Shown: one piece after another, positions 57,301 through 64,000 of the stretch
How the letters are laid out: each line of letters begins with the position of its first letter
How positions within the stretch are numbered: position 1 is the stretch's first letter
From: Rattus norvegicus
Taxonomy: Eukaryota; Chordata; Mammalia; Rodentia; Muridae
DNA: 64,000 bases
Assembly: GCF_036323735.1 (NCBI RefSeq)
Contig: NW_026947371.1
Location: 712,501-776,500 of the forward strand
Direction of reading: 5' to 3'
The notes under the pieces: generated by a model
The model's input: only the letters and a program-made list of their open reading frames with translations
Databases searched by the model: none
Told to the model about the DNA's origin: nothing
Translations under genes and position numbers: made by a program

Positions 57301-58540
57301 AATTTAAGATATTTCCAAGACTTTTAACTGTAAAATGCTTTCTCAGCATCTAATGAGATAATTAATTGTTTTCTTTTATTTGAATTTGTTTTAATAGTGG
57401 GATTAGTTTGATTAGTGATCAGGTTCTGTATATTAAACAATCCCAGTATCTCCAGGATGAAGCCTACTTGATCATGATGGATGATTGTTTTGATGTGTTC
57501 TTGGATTTGGTTTGAAAGAAATTTACTGAGAATATTTGCAGGGATATTCATGAATAAATTGGTCTGAAATTCTCTTTTTTTGATGGGTCTTTGTTTGCTT
57601 TAGTTATAAGCATAACTATGGCATCAGAGAAATAATTGTATAGTGTTTCTTCTATTTCTAGTTTGTTGAATAGTTTGGAGAATATTGGTATTAGGTATTC
57701 TGTGAAGGTCTGAGAGAATTCTGTACTAAACCTTTCCAGTCCTGGGATCTTTGGTTGGGAGATATTTAATGACTGCTTCTACTACTTTATGAGTTATGGG
57801 AGTATTTAGATGGTTTATCTGATCCTGATTCAACTTTGGTAACTTGTATCTGAATAGAAAATTATCCATTTATTCCTTACTTTCCCGTTTTTTTAAGCAT
57901 AGGCTTTTATAGTAGGATCTGATAATTTTTCGAGTTTTCTCATTTTCTATGGTTATATCTCTATTTCAATTCTGATTTTGTTATTTTTAATTTGAATACT
58001 AAGGATTTACCTATTTCTGGATTTTTCAAAGAACCAGCTCCTGGTTTTGTTGATTCTTTATATAATTCCTTTTGTTTCTACTTGGTTGACTTCAGTCTGG
58101 AGTTTGATTATTTCCTGCTGTATAGTCCTCTTGGTGTATTTGGATTTGTATTGGTTCTGAGATTTCAGGTGTTCTGTCAAACTACTAGTGGATCATAGCA
58201 ATTGTTTCTTTGTGGAGGCTCTCAGAGCTATGAGTTTTCCTCTTAGCATTTCTTTTTTGTGTTCCCAAGTTATGCCTTCATTTTCATTAAATTCAAAAGT
58301 GTCTTTAATTTTTTCTTTATTTCTTCCTTGAACAAGTTCTCCTCGAGTAAATCATTCCTGAGCTACCATGTATATGTGGGTCTTTAGTTGTTCTTGTTGT
58401 TATTGAAGACCATTCTTAGTGTTTAGTGATCTCATAGGATGCAAGAGATTAATTCAGTCTTCTTGTATTTGTTGAGGCCTGTTTTGTGATGGATCATATT
58501 GTCAGTTTTGGAGAAGGTACTATGTGGGACTGAGAAGAAA
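54356..58540 (-). mobile_element. Old L1, antisense, 3' UTR and most of ORF2
   Basis: From low to high: complement of an old 3' UTR (GGCAGAGCCTCTCAGAGGTT, CTGCATTTTTGCCCTGCATT), ORF2 C-terminus from about 55160 (CTTCACTCAGGATGATATTT), thumb region (56500-56800), RT palm near 57050-57090 where the complement reads C-ADD instead of FADD, and upstream ORF2 to 58540. Stops throughout. Interrupted by a short L1 at 56050 and cut off at 58541 by an LTR. Confidence 0.85.
56050..56262 (-). mobile_element. Short L1 3' end inserted in older L1
   Basis: Complement of a rat-type L1 terminus (TTTTTTTATTAACTTGAGTA and the C-rich polypyrimidine stretch) of about 213 bases, flanked by GATCTTT on both sides (56043-56049 and 56263-56269). 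Beyond it the interrupted ORF2 text resumes, confirming a later insertion. Confidence 0.85.
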
Positions 58541-59500
58541 GTGTCAGGAGCCATGACTGGACAAGCTAATAACTGGCAGGTGATCATCCTCAGATGAACA
58601 GCATCGGATTACTTTATAATCCACAACTGGTACACCCTTATTAAGCAAGGCTGTAATGGATTCATTTTGGGAAAGTTTCCTGCTATTAAAATGCTATTCC
58701 TGTTGTTATTATTAGACATATATAACAATAATTGAGTTATAGCACCTTTGGAGCACATCTCTGCAGGCCTATGAAGTTGTACTGTCCCGTAGTGTTAGTA
58801 TACAGACAAGTAGATGAATTCTTTAGTCTTAATAACGATCCTACAATAATTCTTAAAATTATATCAATGGTTATTAAGCTCTTTTATAGTGGGACTGCTA
58901 TAAGTCTCTTTCTATTAGTCAAAATTCCAGTGACAACTCTGCCAGTCTCCCAGGTGTGACCATTTAATTGTTCTGAGAGAGTAAACAGACTTAATCCTAC
59001 TCAGAACACATTCCAAGAGGTTCCAAAACAGTTATCAAGAGTCAAACAAAGAGATCAAACGATTTGGTACAGGTGAAAGGACACAAGATAAGATATTGAC
59101 TGGGTTTTTCAATATATAACTTCACTAACAACTATGGTTTAGGATCTTCAGTGAGCCTGTGGAGCTGACACTCGTGATGAATGTTTAGCCAGATAATTAC
59201 TTCTGATGGATAATCGTGATGTCATGCCCCACCACCATGATGTCATGTCCCACACCCATGATGTCCCGCCCCCTTCCCAGTGATGTCATGCCTGAGTCCC
59301 TTGCTAGAATGGTTGCATCTATTCACCAGGTAGCATTCTGAATGCTGCCCTGGAACCACACTCCTCCAGGCTCCTACCATTTATACTCCCTCCTTCTATC
59401 CTCTCCCCTTCTTATCTGAGAGAGTGGAGGACCCCTCTGGGTTCACCCTCTCCCCTGGCACATCAAGTCTCTACTCAACTAGATTCATCGTCTCCCACCA
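58541..59500 (+). mobile_element. LTR of an endogenous retrovirus, family not assigned
   Basis: L1 text stops at 58540 and TGTCAGGAGCCATGACTGGA begins, a typical LTR start. An AT-rich U3-like stretch (58541-59200) is followed by a phased array of CRE-like sites (59217-59290), a TATA-like TTTATAC (59380-59386) and a pyrimidine-rich downstream part. The 3' boundary is uncertain. A segment near 59500 (TCCTGAAAACGCAGCCCGGG) might be a diverged primer-binding site, which is why I end the LTR there. No second LTR is seen. Confidence 0.55.
59217..59290 (+). promoter_or_regulatory. Four CRE-like sites at 21-22-bp spacing
   Basis: TGATGTCA at 59217, TGATGTCA at 59238, TGATGTCC at 59259 and TGATGTCA at 59281, separated by C-rich linkers. 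TGATGTCA is one base from the palindromic CRE (TGACGTCA) bound by CREB/ATF factors. The array ends about 90 bases upstream of the TATA-like box. Confidence 0.65.
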
Positions 59501-60084
59501 GGTCCTGAAAACGCAGCCCGGGTAGGAGAACAGGATCCACAGACAAGCGACTGGTTTAGTGACCCCACCTGAAGATCATTGTGCTCCTCTGTCTCTGTCT
59601 GCACTTCCCTCAGCCCTTCAGTGAGACTCACTGAGCTCCATTCGATATTTGGCCGTATGTCTGTGCACGTGTGTCAGTCGGCTGCTCTGTTGAGTCTTGC
59701 AGAGGACAATAATGCTACCCTCCTGTCTGCAAACATAAGAAAGGACCATTAATAATGTCAGGGTTTGCCGTTTGCCCATAGGATAAGTCTCACATCCGGC
59801 CACTTACCTTGTCGCCATTCCCTCATTTCCTCTTCCATCTCTGTACTTGTGTTTCTTATAGAGAGGTCAAATTCTGGGTCAAAATTTTGGGAGTGTGTTT
59901 GGGTTATTATCCTTCCACCTTGGGTCCTCTGTGGCTATGGAAAGTGACCATTTCAGTACCCGTATCCCCACTGCTACGAATCTCAGCTAAAGTCACCCTC
60001 ATGGATGCTGGGGTAGCCTCACACATCCCAGATTGCAGGCAAATAATACAGATATCACCCACCCTGGACAGTCACTGATTTCAG
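59501..60084 (+). other. Probable ERV leader or internal remnant
   Basis: Between the LTR and the next L1. GC content is moderate, and open frames at 59765-59947 and 59809-60078 lack retroviral motifs I can name. Position suggests ERV internal sequence; unproven. Confidence 0.35.
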
Positions 60085-60613
60085 TTTATTCTCCTGCCGT
60101 CTGTCCCTCTTGCCCGTCTCTCCCAAGAAATGATTCTCAAACCCCATTTCCCTTCCCATCCTCTCACCACCCAATCCTTTCCTTCCATCTGCCTACTCTC
60201 ATTATTTTATTCATCTTTCTGAGTGAAATTTAAGCATTTTCTTAGGCCTTTCTTCTTGTTTAGCTTCTTTGGTTCCATAGATCGTAGCTTGTGAATTCTG
60301 TACTTTATGGCTAATACCTTCTTTTAAGTGAATATGTACATGTTATTTTTTGTCTCAATTACCTCATTCAGAACAATACTTTCTCATTCCATCTACTTGA
60401 CTAAATCCTCACAATGTACTTATTTTCATAGCTGCATAGTATTCCATACTATAAATGAACCACATTTTCTGTAGCCATTCTTTGGTTGAGGAGCATCTGG
60501 ATTATTTCTATTTCCTTCTTATTATGAAGAAAGAAGTAAGGAAACTTATGGAGCACATGTCCTTGAGGTATGGCAGAGGTCTTTTCAGTTATAAGGCCAG
60601 GAGTAGTATAGCT

Positions 60614-60680
<67 letters not shown>

Positions 60681-62690
60681 TTTATATGCAAATTAAACAA
60701 AGTTTAACTCCATGTGTAGCTCACAAGTTAATGTGAAATGCTGAGGGCAGAATTTTTTACACTTCAGTTTGCTTATATGGTGAATCACTTTGATCGATTT
60801 TCATAGACTGAACCACTCCTGCAGCTACAGGAGGAAGCCTACTAGATGGCACTGGATGGAATATTCATGTGTCCTTGGATTTTGTTTTCTATAATTTTAC
60901 CTAGTATTTTTTCCACCTATGTTCTTAAGGGAAGTTCGTCTGAAATTCTTGCTGTGTTAAGTCCTTTTGTGATTTAGGTGTCAGGGTGACTGTGCTGTCA
61001 AGGAATAAGTTTGGCAATTTTCCTCCTCTTTCTGTTTTTTGGAGTATGTTGAGAATTCTTTGAAAATCTGGTAGGACTCTGTGCTCAAACAATCTGGCCT
61101 TGTGGCTCTTTCAGTGGGGAAACTTTTAATTACTCTTTTGTCTCTTTAGGTGTTGTAGAGCCATTTACATAGTTTATCTTACCTCAGTTTACATGTGGTC
61201 AGTGTTATCCATCTACAAAATCATCCATTTCATTCAGAGCTTCAAATTGTGTAACCACCAGGTTTCTGAAGTGAGACCTAAGGATTTTGTGACTTTCATC
61301 AGTGTCCATCGATGTGGCTCCCTGATCATTTCTGATTTGGATGCTATTTCTCCTCCTAGTACATTATCTGTCTTAGGGTTTGTCTGTCTTGTTGATGTTC
61401 CCAAGGAACCAGCTATTTTTTTTTGTTGATCTTTGTATTCTTTGTTTCTGATGTACCACTTTCACCCCGAGTCTGATTATTTCTTGCTGTCTCCTCCTTT
61501 AATATGTATTTGCTTCTTTTTATTTTAGAGATTTAGGGTGTGCTGGGAAGTTGCTAGTGTTGGTTCTCTCTGGTTTCTTTATGAAAGCGCCTTGTGCTGC
61601 ATATGCATGTTCCTCTTAGCAATGCTTTCTTTATTTCCCTTAAGTTTGGAGAAGCTGTGCCTTCATTTTCTTTGAATTCTAGGAATGCTTTTTTTTATGT
61701 CTTCTCTGAACGGATGGTTCTTCAGTTGCGAGTTATTGAATTTCAATGAGTTTATACACTTTTTCTTATTGTCGAAGTCCAGTTTTAATCCATTGTCATC
61801 TGAGAAAATACAATGGTTAGCACAGTCTTTCTGTATCCCTTGTGGCTTTTTTAGAGTGTGAGAACATGGTCAGTTTAGGATAAGGTTCCATGAGGTACTG
61901 AAAGGAGAGTGTTTACTTTTGTATTCAGGTGAATTATTATGTAGATATCAGTGAGGTCAACTTAATTGAACCCCGTGTTAGTTACATCATTTTTTTTTAA
62001 TTTCTGTCTCAATGGCCTGCCCTTGGTAAGAGTAGGACATTGATATTCCCTACTACTCATTTGTGAGGTTCGATTTGATATTTAAGCTTCAGCAATATTG
62101 CTGCCTTTGTCTTTGGCATGTAGACATCTAGAATCGAGATGGCATTTTGGTGGATTTTTCTTCTGATGCATATGAATTGTCCTTCCCCAACTCTATTGAT
62201 TACTTTTGGTTGCATGTCTGATTTGCTGGATGTTAGAATATCTACGCCATTTGTTTCTTGTGTCTATTTGCTTGGAAAAGCTTTTCAAACACCTTTGTAT
62301 GAGGTTGTGTCTATCTCAGTTGCTGGATTGTGTTTCTTGAGTGCAACAGAAGGATAGATCCTGTTTTTAAATCCATTGTGATAGCCTGTGTTCTTTTACT
62401 ATTGAGTAGAGGCCATTAATGCTTAAAGGCATTAATGATAAGTGATATTTAGTTCATCCTATTTTGATGTTGTCGAAGCATGGTTATTTTTTTTTTTTTG
62501 ATTTCATGTTTTTGGTTTTTTTTTTTTTTCGATTGGGATGTTTGAGTGTGTATGTGAGTATTAGATATGTTCTGTAGGGTGCATGGCTTTTTTTGTTAAC
62601 ATGTTTTGTTTTTGTTTTTTGGAGGAGCTGTTAGAGTATGTGTGTGAATATGAGAACACTTCTGTAGGTTATGCTGTGCAATTATTAATT
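60085..62690 (-). mobile_element. Very old L1, antisense
   Basis: Complement of a diverged L1: the 3' UTR (60085-60330), ORF2 end (ATAGCTGCATAGTATTCCAT, GTTGAGGAGCATCTGGATTA), then ORF2 with frequent indels up to the T-rich region at about 62490. A TA microsatellite (60617-60677) is embedded. Confidence 0.75.
60617..60677. repeat. (TA)n microsatellite in L1
   Basis: About 30 TA units within ORF2-derived sequence; frames of alternating Ile-Tyr are artefacts. Confidence 0.97.
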
Positions 62691-62699
62691 TCTAGTGGG

Positions 62700-63010
62700 A
62701 GGCAGGGATGGTTCAATTTCTGAAAATCCATCAATATAATGCACTACCTAATGAAAATAAAAGAAAAAAATCACATGATAATCTGATTAGATGCTGAAAA
62801 GGCTTGCAAAAATATTCGAAACCCTTTTCATGTTAAAAGGATAAGAGCGAGCAGGGATACCAGTCCTATGCAGAAACATAATAGAAGCAATGAGCTGCAA
62901 GTCGGTACCCAACATCAACCTAAATGGAGAGAAACATAAAGCAATTCCATTAAAGTCAAGGACAATGTAAGGATGCCCACTATCAGTAGAGTATTTGAAA
63001 TTCTATCCAT
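62700..63010 (+). repeat. Old L1 ORF2 fragment, sense
   Basis: GGATGGTTCAATTTCTGAAA, AATATAATGCACTACCTAAT, GATTAGATGCTGAAAAGGC and CATCAACCTAAATGGAGAGA follow the order of the L1 RT region. Orientation is opposite to the preceding L1. Confidence 0.75.
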
Positions 63011-63445
63011 GATAAAAGAATGGTTCAAATTTGGTTCTAACATGGAGTATGGCCAAGGCCTGAGAAGGAGAAATGGCATAGAGATTTAGAACTCCTGGGT
63101 TATGGCCCACTCTTCAGCACAGCCTCATTGGACCTTGGTGAGTCATGAACCCAACGAGGACTTCATGCAGAGTGTTGCTCGGTTATACCACTCATATCTC
63201 TCTTAATCTAAGAAGTGCATGGAAATCCTCATGGAGATTCCCACCACTCACAAGGCAGCACCATTGGTATTGGCAATAACAGTGGTCAAGGTCATTTAGG
63301 GATTGCCTCTGGGGCAGATCAGTGCTTCCATCATTGCCTGAAGAAATGTACAATGGTCAGAGACGACCACAACCCTTAAAAAGCTTTTGGGAAAATAAAA
63401 TTGTTCGTGAAGCTGGCTAAGATGTTTTCACTACTGTCTCTGATG

Positions 63446-63507
<62 letters not shown>

Positions 63508-64000
63508 GGAACAATTTGAAGTTCGGAAAGGCTGGGACCTTTTAAGGTCAGGGATCAAGAACAATGGTGGTACAGGTAATGGTGTGACTGTCACAGAAGC
63601 TGGACTGTTGATGACTCATTTCTGACCCAGTTTTACCCTCAGCTTCCTGATAAGATTTAATAAGGATTTCCAATCACAGACGTATATTCTGATCATTTAA
63701 AGCAGATATGACGTTTTTATACAGATGTTTAGATTTCTTTTTTTTTTTAAGATTCTTATGAGGGTACTTTTAATGATAAATAATACAATACTTAACCATT
63801 GCTCTAGAAATTCAAATTGCTGCCTACAGTGAAGGGAAACCAACTGAAAAAAGTACTTTGTTTGTTCTTTGTTACTTTATAACAAATTGCTTACTTATGA
63901 AGTTACGTTGGCCTTGGGAGTAATTTGTTTTCTCTACATGTATTATGTAATACTAGGTCTCATACAGTGTTGGGTACCACTTTTTTCACCATCAAGCAGG
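63011..64000. other. Unassigned DNA with a (TA)n tract
   Basis: 63011-63440 and 63505-63700 have higher complexity and moderate GC, with short peptides in shifting frames. A decayed processed gene copy is possible, but I cannot identify a parent. From 63720 the DNA is AT-rich with nothing recognised. Confidence 0.35.
63447..63503. repeat. (TA)n microsatellite
   Basis: About 28 uninterrupted TA units. Confidence 0.97.

Overview
The window looks like rodent nuclear DNA, most likely rat. The clearest L1 3' ends (36.0-37.45, 49.4-50.8 and 50.8-52.0 kb) finish with a tail resembling AAGAAATACTCAAGTTA, as in rat L1, and the L1 5' UTR copies look like the ~600-bp rat type. B2 and B1 SINEs are present but very few (about three in 64 kb). 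L1 and endogenous betaretrovirus-like (ERVK) sequence dominates. That composition fits a gene-poor, L1-rich region such as a sex chromosome, but this is inference. I see no intact host protein-coding gene.

Layout. 0-5.6 kb: mostly unassigned AT-rich DNA with a B2 SINE, a B1-like fragment, two L1 3' UTR remnants and a GGT microsatellite. 5.6-11.55 kb: one nearly full-length, decayed L1 on the minus strand (ORF2, ORF1, then a 5' UTR with two ~600-bp repeats). 11.15-29.9 kb: the most unusual part. A ~2.55-kb Ser/Thr/Pro-rich gene-like block occurs twice (11.55-14.11 and 18.52-21.06 kb), each time headed by the same antisense L1 5' UTR remnant. Downstream of both copies runs an array of composite units, each made of module A', module B, a (TA)n tract and an L1 3' UTR, spaced about 1.8-2.4 kb apart. 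An L1 carrying a solo LTR sits between the two gene-like copies, and an ERVK reverse-transcriptase fragment is fused into one array unit.

29.9-38.6 kb: AT-rich unassigned DNA, then two L1s joined head to head at about 36.02 kb. 38.5-49.4 kb: an antisense L1 broken by two related but different ERVK elements. The first is a complete LTR-to-LTR provirus with 6-bp target duplications; the second lacks its 5' half. Both have decayed pol, a transmembrane-only env remnant and no surface-subunit region. 49.4-52.05 kb: two 5'-truncated sense L1s in tandem. 52.05-53.7 kb: a GC- and CpG-rich island with minus-strand open frames, a good splice donor and a 22-bp minisatellite, the best candidate for a host gene fragment. 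54.4-62.7 kb: old antisense L1 sequence interrupted by a short L1 3' end and by an LTR with four phased CRE-like sites. 62.7-64 kb: a small sense L1 fragment and unassigned DNA.

Nothing here reads as a working pathway. The coding signals are retroelement proteins in various states of decay, plus two unrecognised gene-like blocks. The history is one of nested insertion followed by local direct and inverted duplication. All homology statements come from reading the sequence by eye and from general knowledge of rodent repeats; no database was searched.
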